Source of the DNA: Methanomicrobia archaeon
Lineage (GTDB): Archaea > Halobacteriota > Syntropharchaeia > Alkanophagales > Methanospirareceae
Direction of reading: 5' to 3'
NCBI GenBank assembly: GCA_016930255.1
Contig: JAFGHB010000046.1
Location: 1 to 51,179 of the forward strand
DNA length: 51,179 nt
Shown here: piece after piece, positions 26,606-34,666 of the stretch
Position numbering within the stretch: the stretch's first letter is position 1
Layout of the letters: the number at the start of each line of letters is the position of its first letter
Translations under genes and position numbers: made by a program
Notes under the pieces: generated by a model
Seen by the model: only the letters and a program-made list of their open reading frames with translations
Told to the model about the DNA's origin: nothing
Database searches by the model: none

Positions 26606-29600
26606 GTATGCCAGAATATTCCGATATCATTGACAACCGGAATCGCTACCTGAAAGACGAGATAAATGCGTGCCTTAAAGGAACGGAAGAGGCGAAATTC
26701 GCCGTCGGGTATCTCTTCCTCTCGGGATTTAATGAGATCGTCACCAACATTGCACATCTGGACGGACTCAAACTTATCATCGGCTCGACATCTAATTCGC
26801 AGACCCTTGAGGAGATTGCCGAAGGTATGGCGCGACGGGAAGAGCTCGAAGAAGCTGCTGAACGATTGAAATACCAGAAATTAACCGATAAAGTCGCGAT
26901 CGTTGATACGGTAAAGAACAAAATGGCCCGCAACATCGGTAGTCTCGAGCAGTCAGAAGAGAATGAGCTGATGCTCTCTTCGCTGCAGGAATTAATCGCA
27001 GCGGAAAAGGTGAAGATCAAGGTTTATACAAAACAGCGGCTCCATGCGAAGGCATATCTCTTCAAATATGCCCCTGAATCTGCAGAACTGGCGAGAAGTA
27101 CCGGCATTGCCATTGTTGGCAGCAGCAACCTCACACTCTCCGGCTTCAAACACAGCACTGAGTTGAACGTCTATGTACGGGATAACAAGAGTTATAAAGA
27201 GCTTGATTCCTGGTTTGAGAATCTGTGGAGCGAATCCGAACCTTTCAGTGAAAAATTCAGGAACTCACTTGAAGATAGTTGGGCCTTAAGGTTTGCCGAT
27301 CCGTATGATCTCTATATCCTAACCCTCTACAATCTCGTGCAATCACGGATGAAATTCCGCTCTCGTGTCCTCTTTGACTGGAGTCGAATGCCGCACCTGT
27401 ATACGTTCCAGAAAAAAGCAGTACTGCAGGCATACGAAACCTTGAACCGTTACGATGGCGTCTTTATCTGCGATGTCGTGGGGCTCGGAAAGACTTTCAT
27501 CGGTGCCGCATTGGTCAGCCAACTGGGTAAACGAGCAGTTGTTATTTGCCCGCCACGCGTGCAGAGCATGTGGGACGAGTTCGGTGAACGCTTCCAAATC
27601 GACATCAAAACTGTCTCGCACGGCATGTTGAACAAAGGCGTTTATGATGAGAACAGCGAACTCTGGAAATGGCGCGAGCGAGACGTTGTGCTCATTGACG
27701 AGAGTCACTATTTCAGAAATTCCGACACCAAACGGTATGCCGAACTACATCCGTTTTTGGTCGGTAAAAAGGTCATTCTCGTCACCGCAACGCCGCAGAA
27801 TACTTCCATCTGGAATATTTACAATCAGATACGACTCTTCAATCAGGAAGGCACAAACGATTATCACGTACCTGGGGGCTCTCTCAAGGAGTTCTTCAAT
27901 ATGGTGGAATATGGAGATTCGAGAATAGAAGAGTTACTCACGAAAATCTTGATCCGGCGAACACGGACATTCATAAAGAAGCAGTATCAGTCGCAGGAAG
28001 GGGAGTATGTCGCATTCCCGAAGCGGAAACTCGAAACCGTTTCCTACAACATTGATGAGACCTATAATAATCTCTTCGGCAAGATAGAAGAGGCGTTAAA
28101 GAGGCTCACCTATGCGAAATACAACCTCTGGCCATTCGTTAAGGAAGAGAAGAGAGGTGAACAGGTTTACAGAGATTTGAAAAAGGTAACAGGACTCTTG
28201 AAAGGATTGCATAAAGTTATGCTCTTTAAACGATTGGAGAGCAGCATATTTGCGTTTTCTGAAACTATCAGAAGATTGTGTAGAATTCACAAGCGATTTC
28301 TCGCTGCTTTAGAATCAGATATCGTCCCTGCCGGCGAAGAAGCACAGGATTTGATTTACAGCGAGGATGTTGATATCGCAGATATACTGGGAGACCTAAA
28401 GGAAGCCTCAAAAAAATATCAGGTGACCGACTTCAGAATAGATGATCTTAAACGCGACCTCCAAAATGATATTGAAATCTTTGAGGACATCGCAGAATTT
28501 TTGGGACGTGTCCCTGAGAGTAGTGATAAAAAGTTTGACGAATTACTGAAAATAGCCCAAAGACACAAGGGGGAAAAGTTGCTTATCTTTTCGGAATACG
28601 CCGATACGGTCAAATACCTCCATAAACGATTAAAAGGAAGGGTCGAGAATCTCGAGTTTGTAACCTCAAAGACGAAAGATGCAGTGTCAATTATTAAACG
28701 ATTCGCCCCGAAAGCTAACGAATACATCATTAAAGGCGATGAATCTCCGATTGATGTTGTTGTTTCCACCGATGTCTTCAGTGCTGGCTTGAACCTTCAG
28801 GACTGTGGCACCGTGGTAAATTATGATCTTCACTGGAACCCCGTGCTCCTCATCCAGAGAATAGGCCGCGTTGATAGAATAGGGACCGAACATGATGTTA
28901 TCAGAACCTACAACTTCCTCCCGCATAAACGAATCGATGAGAAGATCTCACTCAAGGAGCGGGTTTCTAGGAGAATCCAGGAGATACACGATCACATCGG
29001 CGAGGATGAAAAGATCCTCGATGAATCAGAACGACTGAATGAAGAAGCCATTTATGCCATCTACGATAAAAAAGATGTTGACAGCATAGAGGAGCAAATG
29101 GATGGAGAAGAATTTAATATCGAAGAAGCAGAGCTACTCATCGATAATCTTGAAAAGAATAACACCAAATATTTGCGAGTCATTAAAAACCTGCAGCTTG
29201 GTACACGAAGTTGTAAGAGGGACGAACATTACAGAGGTCTATTTGCTTATTTCAGAAAAGACGATTTCGAACAACTCTATGTCCTTAAACGGGACGGAGA
29301 GATCATGTCAGACATTGGAAAGGTGATCTCTGAGCTGAGATGTCCCGATGAAGAGAGACTACTTTCTGTGACCCACGAAGACAAAAGATTAATTTACGCC
29401 GGATTAAAAACCTTAGAAACGCGATTCAAAACAGATTATCAGCGTAATGTTGAATTAGAGTCCAAAAAGGATCCAGTCATCCAAAAAGTCGTGCAAAGAC
29501 TCGCACAGCTGAGAAAGGAACTACAGAATGAAGAAGACTCAGCACTGATAGACGAAATAAGCAGCGTATTGAACAGGGGTATTCCTGATAGGGCGCTAAA

Positions 29601-29763
29601 GGAGCTGAGACGGCTTGAAAGGACGAAAGTCAAGGGGAAAGAGTATCTACAAGGCCTTGTGGACGTATATAATCGGTATAGAATGGGGGATTTAAAAGCC
29701 GAGGAAGTGGTAAAGAAAGAATATAAACCTATTGAATTAGTCTGCTGCGAAGTGTTAAAATAA
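26602..29763 (+). CDS. PLD-nuclease/SNF2-type helicase fusion
   Basis: 1053 residues. The N-terminal about 210 residues are phospholipase D-like: RLHAKAYLF gives H-x-K and IVGSSNLTLSGF is the GSxN part; the Asp of a classic HKD motif is not in its usual place. A SNF2/superfamily 2 helicase follows: motif I VVGLGKTFIG (about residue 292), motif II LIDESHYF, motif III VTATPQN, and the C-terminal half with SAGLNLQDC and QRIGRVDRIG (motif VI, about residue 755). The last 200 residues are charged and helical. PLD-helicases of this kind occur in defence islands with adenine methylases. It could translocate on foreign DNA and pass it to the nuclease partner; this is inferred from family and neighbours. 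Confidence 0.88.
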   Translation: MSMPEYSDIIDNRNRYLKDEINACLKGTEEAKFAVGYLFLSGFNEIVTNIAHLDGLKLIIGSTSNSQTLEEIAEGMARREELEEAAERLKYQKLTDKVAIVDTVKNKMARNIGSLEQSEENELMLSSLQELIAAEKVKIKVYTKQRLHAKAYLFKYAPESAELARSTGIAIVGSSNLTLSGFKHSTELNVYVRDNKSYKELDSWFENLWSESEPFSEKFRNSLEDSWALRFADPYDLYILTLYNLVQSRMKFRSRVLFDWSRMPHLYTFQKKAVLQAYETLNRYDGVFICDVVGLGKTFIGAALVSQLGKRAVVICPPRVQSMWDEFGERFQIDIKTVSHGMLNKGVYDENSELWKWRERDVVLIDESHYFRNSDTKRYAELHPFLVGKKVILVTATPQNTSIWNIYNQIRLFNQEGTNDYHVPGGSLKEFFNMVEYGDSRIEELLTKILIRRTRTFIKKQYQSQEGEYVAFPKRKLETVSYNIDETYNNLFGKIEEALKRLTYAKYNLWPFVKEEKRGEQVYRDLKKVTGLLKGLHKVMLFKRLESSIFAFSETIRRLCRIHKRFLAALESDIVPAGEEAQDLIYSEDVDIADILGDLKEASKKYQVTDFRIDDLKRDLQNDIEIFEDIAEFLGRVPESSDKKFDELLKIAQRHKGEKLLIFSEYADTVKYLHKRLKGRVENLEFVTSKTKDAVSIIKRFAPKANEYIIKGDESPIDVVVSTDVFSAGLNLQDCGTVVNYDLHWNPVLLIQRIGRVDRIGTEHDVIRTYNFLPHKRIDEKISLKERVSRRIQEIHDHIGEDEKILDESERLNEEAIYAIYDKKDVDSIEEQMDGEEFNIEEAELLIDNLEKNNTKYLRVIKNLQLGTRSCKRDEHYRGLFAYFRKDDFEQLYVLKRDGEIMSDIGKVISELRCPDEERLLSVTHEDKRLIYAGLKTLETRFKTDYQRNVELESKKDPVIQKVVQRLAQLRKELQNEEDSALIDEISSVLNRGIPDRALKELRRLERTKVKGKEYLQGLVDVYNRYRMGDLKAEEVVKKEYKPIELVCCEVLK

Positions 29764-30021
29764 AGGCATAATTTGCAAAAAGGAGATGAGAAATAACCCC
29801 CTGCTCGGTCTGCATCGTTCACACGCTCACGCACCTAGGAATGAACGCCTGAACCGACCCGGAAACGGCGAACCAGCACTGAAACAAAGCTTGATACGGG
29901 TAGTTGCATCGCTCACGCATCTGCGCTGCAGAACCTGGGCTAACGCTGGAAAATGGCACAATCTTATATATGCTAGTACCATGAATAGTACATATATAGT
30001 AACGTACCATGAGTGATGGAA
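29764..30021 (+). promoter_or_regulatory. Promoter/operator region of the AbrB-PIN pair
   Basis: Two TATA-like elements occur, CTTATATATG (29963-29972) and CATATATAGT (29991-30000). The word GTACCATGA is present twice (29976-29984 and 30004-30012), 28 bases apart, and GTAC also occurs inverted around the first copy. Repeated half-sites over a toxin-antitoxin promoter fit autorepression by the antitoxin. The rest of the stretch shows a short open frame without family features. Confidence 0.4.
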
Positions 30022-30243
30022 ATGGGTGAACTGATAGCTATGGATAAAAGTGGGCGGATCATCATTCCCGCGAAGATCAGGCAGAGATACAGGACGAATA
30101 AATTCGAGATCCGTATCGATGACGATAAGATCGAATTACGTCCGGTAAAGCCGTTAGAATCGCTATTTGGCGCGCTTCCTGAACTCGATCTCGCAACGAT
30201 ACGCAAAGAGCATGCCGACGAGGTGGACGATGAGCACTTCTAG
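30022..30243 (+). CDS. AbrB/SpoVT-type antitoxin
   Basis: 73 residues. MGELIAMDKSGRIIIPAKIRQRY is a swapped-hairpin AbrB DNA-binding domain (D-x-x-G-R-I-x-I-P hallmark), followed by an acidic tail that would neutralise the PIN toxin. GTG (30013), ATG (30016) and ATG (30022) are all in frame. I prefer 30022 because the TATA element at 29991-30000 is centred about 27 bases upstream, making it leaderless; the others remain possible. Overlaps the toxin gene by 14 bp. Confidence 0.85.
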   Translation: MGELIAMDKSGRIIIPAKIRQRYRTNKFEIRIDDDKIELRPVKPLESLFGALPELDLATIRKEHADEVDDEHF

Positions 30244-30616
30244 CTCTAGCATCCTGGTCGATAGCTTTGCATGGCTCGAGATCCTCCAGGGCTCTGAAAG
30301 AGGCAGGGCTGCTTTGAACCTCATAAGGCAGAGTGAAAAGGTGTTTATCTCGGTTTTAAATCTCTATGAGCTGCGATATCGGATAGAACAGCTCAAAGAT
30401 GAGCAAACCGCAAATGAGTTCCTCAAAACTATTCAAGTTCATGCGAAAACGATCAATGTCGACGACGAGATCGCACTACAAGGCGCTCAGCTCAAATTAA
30501 AGTACGGGTTAGGCGCGATTGACTCACTCCTGCTTGCAACTGCACGAGTTCACAATCTGAAGCTCCTAACCGGCGATAAGCATTTCGAAACGATGCCTGA
30601 TGCGATACTGATATGA
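30230..30616 (+). CDS. PIN-domain toxin (VapC-like)
   Basis: 128 residues from MSTSSSSILVDSFAWLEIL. PIN acidic residues are Asp in ILVDSFAW, Glu in LNLYELRYRI, Asp in GAIDSLLLATA and Asp in LLTGDKHFE, a complete site for Mg2+-dependent RNA cleavage. The frame stays open upstream of this ATG but lies inside the antitoxin, and the 14-bp overlap is normal for coupled toxin-antitoxin genes. Second toxin-antitoxin pair in 9 kb; the two pairs bracket the methylase-nuclease-helicase operon. Confidence 0.88.
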   Translation: MSTSSSSILVDSFAWLEILQGSERGRAALNLIRQSEKVFISVLNLYELRYRIEQLKDEQTANEFLKTIQVHAKTINVDDEIALQGAQLKLKYGLGAIDSLLLATARVHNLKLLTGDKHFETMPDAILI

Positions 30617-30701
30617 ATATGAGTGCCGTTATCTTCTTTTAGGTTGGTGGTGTACTGTAGTATAGAGTAGTGTAGAGTAAAGTAGAGAGGTGAAGCTTTT
30701 C

Positions 30702-31283
30702 ATGAGTATGATACGAGATTTAATCCTGAAGAACAGGAGCTATCGCCGCTTTTATCAGGACGCGACCATCGACCTCCAGACCCTGCGCGAGCTCGTTGAT
30801 CTCGCACGACACTCCGCATCGGGCGGCAATATGCAACCGCTCAAGTATATTCTCTCCTGCGATCCCGCAAAGAACGCACTGATCTTCCCGCACCTCGTCT
30901 GGGCCGGGTATCTCAAAGACTGGCCCGGGCCCTTGGAAGGTGAGCGGCCTGCGGCGTATATCATCATCCTCTGGGACAAAGAGCTCGCAAAACACGCTAT
31001 CGGTTGTGACCACGGCATAGCAGCGCAGAGTATTCTCCTCGGTGCCACGGAACGAGGATTAGGCGGGTGCATGATCGGGTCGATCGACCGGTACGGACTC
31101 GGAAAAGACCTCGAGATCCCGCGCCGCTTCGAGATCCTTCTTGTCATCGCGCTTGGCAAGCCCAAAGAAACCGTCGTCCTCGAGACCGTCGGGCCGGCCG
31201 GAAGTATCGAGTACTGGCGGGATAACGAAGGGGTACACCACGTGCCCAAGCGACCGCTCGATGAGATCATCATCGCTCAGTAA
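30702..31283 (+). CDS. Nitroreductase-family FMN protein
   Basis: 193 residues from MSMIRDLI. The family N-terminus LKNRSYRRFYQD provides the FMN-phosphate arginines, then LVDLARHSASGGNMQPLKYI places the flavin-binding Ser/Asn, and GATERGLGGCMIGSIDR is the conserved loop. Length is usual for nitroreductases, which reduce nitro or quinone groups or act in cofactor metabolism using NAD(P)H. A GTG four codons upstream is open, but GAGAGGTGA lies right before the ATG at 30702. The unusual WPGPLEGERP insertion in the middle is family-specific to some archaeal members. Substrate unknown. Confidence 0.9.
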   Translation: MSMIRDLILKNRSYRRFYQDATIDLQTLRELVDLARHSASGGNMQPLKYILSCDPAKNALIFPHLVWAGYLKDWPGPLEGERPAAYIIILWDKELAKHAIGCDHGIAAQSILLGATERGLGGCMIGSIDRYGLGKDLEIPRRFEILLVIALGKPKETVVLETVGPAGSIEYWRDNEGVHHVPKRPLDEIIIAQ

Positions 31284-31508
31284 GGTACGAGAAAGAAGAA
31301 AGATAGATCAAGATAGACCAGACCGTGTGTGTATCTGAGCGGCTGGAGTGCTCGTAACTTATACGACTAAAAACGGCTACGGAAGACGCGGCTCGTGGAC
31401 GTACAGTACAACTCAAAGCAGATCAAAATCCTCAATCGAATCAACTGGATCGGAACCATACCTTATATATACTTATGGCGCGAACCTATAGTGATAGATA
31501 GTGTAACC

Positions 31509-31757
31509 ATGAAAAAACTGATAGTACGCAGTCAAAGAACCACTTCGGGCACGATACACCACTTGCGGGTCGAGGGCGTGCAGGATATAAACGACGTCCG
31601 AACGATTTATAACGAACTCCCGGGCGCCCGCGAAAAAGTTCACTATAACACTAAATTCTATCAGGGGACGTTGGAACTGATCGTCGGGAACGTCGACATC
31701 AATCAACTGTTAGCAACGTGCGGCTATGAAAAAGTTAAAAATTACATCATGGTATGA
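31509..31757 (+). CDS. Small hypothetical protein
   Basis: 82 residues from MKKLIVRSQRTTSGTIHHL. It alternates basic and hydrophobic residues (beta-rich look), ending GYEKVKNYIMV; I recognise no family. The frame is open for 38 codons upstream, but TTATATATAC (31463-31472) is a TATA box that would start the transcript near 31495, so the ATG at 31509 is the first usable start. The 225 bp before it hold no gene. Its stop codon overlaps the next possible start as ATGA. Confidence 0.6.
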   Translation: MKKLIVRSQRTTSGTIHHLRVEGVQDINDVRTIYNELPGAREKVHYNTKFYQGTLELIVGNVDINQLLATCGYEKVKNYIMV

Positions 31758-32176
31758 CGAGAAATGAGCGGCTCGTACTCGTAGTAAACCGGGCAATCGA
31801 CTTATCTATCAGGGCGGATAGTATCTATCGTAACGAGCACGAAGAAGCGGTTATTATGGCGAAGCTGCTCCTCCAGTTTTTAAAGCTTTATATAGTAAAA
31901 AGTTATAATATTAATCGCCCATGCCAGTGCACGTCTAAAAACCCCACACATCTTCCCCTTCACGCACGATACCGATCGATCACCTCGTCTAAATCTAAAA
32001 ATACGGCTACAGCATCACCAATACAGTACAGAGAACTCAGGATACATACATACGGCAAATCACCTGCATTCATCATCTGCATTTTCATTCAATACTGGCT
32101 GGCGATTGCGGCATGGGCAATACCTGTGAATTGGTGGTTACCACGACCTCAACCTTTAAATGACTGCAAGAACTAA
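31754..32176 (+). CDS. Doubtful hypothetical protein
   Basis: 140 codons starting in an ATGA overlap with the previous gene. The first 50 residues (RLVLVVNRAIDLSIRADSIY, then EEAVIMAKLLLQFLKLYIV) look like a real helical protein. After that the sequence turns into Ser/Thr/Pro-rich text unlike a fold, so the gene may be broken near 31900 by indels, or may not exist. A TATA-like CTTTATATAG lies inside it at 31887-31896. Apart from this frame the interval 31758-32197 holds only the TATA element CCTTTAAATG (about 32153-32162) of the next gene. Confidence 0.25.
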   Translation: MTRNERLVLVVNRAIDLSIRADSIYRNEHEEAVIMAKLLLQFLKLYIVKSYNINRPCQCTSKNPTHLPLHARYRSITSSKSKNTATASPIQYRELRIHTYGKSPAFIICIFIQYWLAIAAWAIPVNWWLPRPQPLNDCKN

Positions 32177-32197
32177 TCAGAACGTTAGTGAGCACAA

Positions 32198-32635
32198 ATG
32201 AATCTACAAGATTGTATTACGTTTGCCAACGAGAATCCTGTGGCGAGTGTAGCAACGATTGAAGGCGATCAGCCACGCGTACGGCTGTTCGCGATGTGGT
32301 TCGCGGATAAAACTGGGTTTTACTTCCATACTGGTACGATAAAGTCTATCTACAAGCAGTTACAGCGCAATCCGAAGGTGGAGCTCTGCTTTTACAATCC
32401 GGGAGACGCACTGGGAGGCGGTAAAATGCTGCGAGCGTCCGGCGTGGTGGATTTTGTCGATGATACCGCACTCAAAGAGCGTTTGTTTGAAGAGCGCCCC
32501 TTCCTCAAGGCCATCGCGGCAAGCCTGCCGAGCGATCACTCGGTGGTTATCTTCCGCGTGCATAAGGGCGCAGCGTGGTTCTGGACAATGGAGATCAACA
32601 CGCGCGAGTCAGAAGCCGAACGAATACCGTTCTGA
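32198..32635 (+). CDS. Pyridoxamine 5'-phosphate oxidase-like FMN-binding protein
   Basis: 145 residues with the split-barrel flavin fold: NENPVASVATIEGDQPRVR, MWFADKTGFYFHTG, KSIYKQLQRNPKVELCFYN and a C-terminal WFWTME strand. This matches the PNPOx-like group that binds FMN (some members F420). It is too short for a true PdxH and lacks its C-terminal domain. Probable redox or detoxification protein; substrate unknown. Upstream TATA-like CCTTTAAATG gives a leader of about 10 bases. Confidence 0.85.
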   Translation: MNLQDCITFANENPVASVATIEGDQPRVRLFAMWFADKTGFYFHTGTIKSIYKQLQRNPKVELCFYNPGDALGGGKMLRASGVVDFVDDTALKERLFEERPFLKAIAASLPSDHSVVIFRVHKGAAWFWTMEINTRESEAERIPF

Positions 32636-32721
32636 ATCGGGATCGAGTGAACGAGGGCAGCGAGCGAAGGTTCGTGTGCTAAAACCTTCTTATCCAATAC
32701 CACCGAATGTGAAATGAAGCT

Positions 32722-33090
32722 ATGTATACGTTGCTCAAGCAACTGGGCATCGAAGCGGAAGAAAAGGGCAAGCAAGAGCTCGAAGGGCCTGCGAAAGCGA
32801 TCAAAACCGCGTTCTACAGAGTGTTAGCGCCCATTGTCTTCAATATTCAAACAGAAACGGAATGCTATTGCTACATATTTCAGAAGGACGGCTCCGTCAC
32901 CCTTCTCACGGAATTGGATGACAAACCGGACGTTACACTCATCGGCCCCTATGAAGAAGTGCTCTATCTGTTACAGACGCGCGATAAAGAGCGATTTGAA
33001 ATGGCGCAACGCACGCGGACAATAAAGATCGACACCAACACGTTTCAAGGTTCGCTGGCCGTTACGAAGCTCCGAGAAATGTTCTTATAA
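32722..33090 (+). CDS. SCP2-like sterol/lipid-binding-fold protein
   Basis: 122 residues. The core IVFNIQTETECYCYIF, DGSVTLLTELDDKPDVTLIG and a final RTIKIDTNTFQGSLAVTKLREMFL follow the SCP2 pattern (substrate-binding strand pair, then DVTL, then gating helix). Archaeal members are of unknown ligand. Its position directly after the FMN protein (gap 86 bp) and before the broken PfpI gene suggests a loose cluster of small stress or detoxification genes. The assignment rests on pattern, not on catalytic residues. Confidence 0.65.
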   Translation: MYTLLKQLGIEAEEKGKQELEGPAKAIKTAFYRVLAPIVFNIQTETECYCYIFQKDGSVTLLTELDDKPDVTLIGPYEEVLYLLQTRDKERFEMAQRTRTIKIDTNTFQGSLAVTKLREMFL

Positions 33091-33123
33091 TCCACGAGGC
33101 GGGAGGTTAGGGGAGAAATAAGA

Positions 33124-33632
33124 ATGAGTGAAATCGCGGTACTTATTACCGATTTGTTTGGAGATGTGGAGTACACGAAGCCCGCCGCAGCATTCAGAAA
33201 GGCAGGGCACGATCTGATCCATATCGGCATAAACGCGGGACAAACGGTCAGGGGTAAGAAAGCGGGAACGCCCGTTAAAATTGACCGAGCAGTCAAAGAC
33301 ATCTCCGTCGACGAGTTCGACGCACTCCTGATCCCAGGCGGGTATTCACCCGATAAGTTGCGCGTTGATTCGGATGCGGTAAATTTCGTTAAAACCTTCG
33401 TCGAAAGCAATAAGCCCGTATTCAGCATCTACCATGCGCCACAGCTCCTTATCACCGCGCAGGTTCTCGCCGGGCTAAAATAACGGGTTGGAAGTCCATC
33501 ATCCAGGATATCAAAAACGCGGGCGCGGAATACATCGATCATGAGGTCGTCGAGGACGGCAATCTCATATCGAGCCGTCAGCCAGGCGATCTCCCCGCGT
33601 TTATCGCCGCCTCGCTCGCGAAATTGAAATAA
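33124..33632 (+). pseudogene. PfpI/DJ-1-family protein gene, frameshifted
   Basis: The first frame (119 codons to the TAA at 33481-33483) gives MSEIAVLITDLFGDVEYTKP...LLIPGGYSPDKLR...VFSIYHAPQLLITAQVLAGLK. The missing end lies in another frame directly after: TGWKSIIQDIKNAG...SRQPGDLPAFIAASLAKLK to the TAA at 33630-33632, as in intact PfpI proteins. The junction is a run of four A (33478-33481); one extra base would restore the frame. Also, the nucleophile Cys of the family (x-C-H-G/A-P) is Tyr here (SIYHAPQ), so even the repaired protein would lack the usual catalytic Cys. It may be a decaying gene or a single-base sequencing error. Confidence 0.85.
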
Positions 33633-33897
33633 CGGGCTGCGGTGCGGTCATTTCATTCTCGATAGATACGCTCCCTGTTGTGATTCGCACGCGGCGCGAA
33701 GCGAAGCTTACAAGAAGCGATAGTGCTTGCTAACTAAAACCCGACGTGAATAGGGAACGAAAGACGGCTGTGAGAAGGGCGTTTCGTATACCGAATGGAT
33801 TGCAATAATCGTCGTCGTCTTAGTGGTGAGCCCGCGTCTTTCTGTCCATTTATTTATATGTACAAAGACTATAATTTTGTTCAAGTGGTAGCGCGGA
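33633..33897 (+). other. Intergenic leader region of the TRAM gene
   Basis: 265 bp with no supported gene. ATTTATTTATATG (33848-33860) is the probable TATA region; the transcript would then start near 33880 and carry a leader of about 105 bases before the TRAM gene, including a 23-codon open frame. Confidence 0.35.
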
Positions 33898-33969
33898 ATG
33901 AGCGACTTTTATTGTAAAGGACGCGATTTCGCGTTGTATCACGAACTAAAACGAGAAAGGAAGGAATAA
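33898..33969 (+). CDS. 23-residue upstream ORF before the TRAM gene
   Basis: ATG to TAA encodes MSDFYCKGRDFALYHELKRE plus RKE. It lies inside the predicted leader and ends 18 bases before the TRAM start, with AGGAGGT between them. The peptide is charged and helical and is not low-complexity. No ribosome site is obvious before it. It may be a small protein, a leader peptide that controls the TRAM gene, or chance. Confidence 0.35.
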   Translation: MSDFYCKGRDFALYHELKRERKE

Positions 33970-33987
33970 AAGGAGGTCATGTAAGGT

Positions 33988-34206
33988 ATGGAATATAGTG
34001 GAGAAAGAAGGGGTTTCAGTGCCCCTATAAATGTTGGCGAGACCTACGACGTCACGATAGAGGACGTAGGTAGAGAAGGCGACGGTATCACCCGAGTAGA
34101 GGGTTTTGTGGTTTTTGTACCCAACAGCCAGAAAGGGGATAACGTGAAAATCCGCATAACGAAAGTATCGAGGAGAGTTGGATTTGGGGAAGTAGTTACG
34201 GAATAA
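33988..34206 (+). CDS. Small TRAM-domain protein
   Basis: 72 residues consisting of one TRAM beta-barrel: VGETYDVTIEDVGREGDGIT, then VEGFVVFVPN and GDNVKIRITKVSRRVGFGEVV, which are the family core. Stand-alone TRAM proteins of methanogenic archaea bind RNA and act like cold-shock RNA chaperones. AGGAGGT lies about 11 bases upstream. A hairpin with a T-rich tail follows the stop, so it is a single-gene transcript. The long leader and the upstream ORF suggest control at the RNA level. Confidence 0.92.
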   Translation: MEYSGERRGFSAPINVGETYDVTIEDVGREGDGITRVEGFVVFVPNSQKGDNVKIRITKVSRRVGFGEVVTE

Positions 34207-34243
34207 AAGATCGTTACGCTTCTAACATAGAAAACGACTTACC

Positions 34244-34286
34244 AATGCTATAGCGTTACTGTTATAGCATTCCTCTTTTTTATTTT
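34244..34286 (+). terminator. Hairpin and T-tract terminator of the TRAM gene
   Basis: AATGCTATA (34244-34252) pairs perfectly with TATAGCATT (34263-34271) around a 10-base loop, followed by CCTCTTTTTTATTTTAT. It looks like an intrinsic-type terminator 38 bases past the stop. Confidence 0.7.
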
Positions 34287-34662
34287 ATCTGAGGATTTTG
34301 AAAAACCCCTAAAAATAGCAAAATACGACCAAAAAGTATATAAAGGATGGGGCGATATGAGAGGTAAATCAAAATCCTCATCTATCTATCGTATCGTCAA
34401 CGCTTTGCTTTGTTCTGCAGCACTATCTTTAAGTACTCAGGCCGACTACCAAGTGTAAGGGTGATCTCATCGGTACTATGCCGCGAACCGTCCATTTTGT
34501 GCTCAATCAATGCGGACGGATGGACGAGCCGGTAAGGGCGGGCGATACGAGTTTATGCGAACGTATGTATTCGACCGGACAGTTACGAGCTGTCCATTAC
34601 CACTACCCTGGCCACGAGCCCACCGTAAACGGAATCACCACAGTATTTGAGGGCAAACGCAC
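34287..34662. other. Gene-poor stretch with conflicting short open frames
   Basis: 376 bp. GTATATAAAGG (34336-34346) is a good TATA element on the plus strand; a 33-codon frame follows at 34357. On the minus strand 34397-34552 is open for 51 residues and ends LGSRPEYLKIVLQNKAKR, which looks more like protein than the plus-strand readings but lacks an upstream start. I cannot decide which, if any, is coding. Confidence 0.3.
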
Positions 34663-34666
34663 ATGA
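34478..34666 (+). CDS. Doubtful 62-residue ORF coupled to the antiporter
   Basis: MPRTVHFVLNQCGRMDEP... ends in an ATGA overlap with the antiporter start, the layout of coupled genes. No family, no clear ribosome site, and the codon choice is not convincing. It may be a leader frame or chance. Confidence 0.25.
   Translation: MPRTVHFVLNQCGRMDEPVRAGDTSLCERMYSTGQLRAVHYHYPGHEPTVNGITTVFEGKRT

Noticed and set aside
29786-30016. 76-codon plus-strand frame between the PLD-helicase and the AbrB gene
   Set aside because: It has AAGGAG before it but is rich in His/Arg/Asn in a low-quality way, has no fold and runs through the promoter of the toxin-antitoxin pair.
33470-33490. Programmed -1 frameshift in the PfpI gene
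   Set aside because: The site is a short A run without a standard X-XXY-YYZ heptamer or a following stem-loop; decay or a sequencing error is simpler, especially with the catalytic Cys gone.
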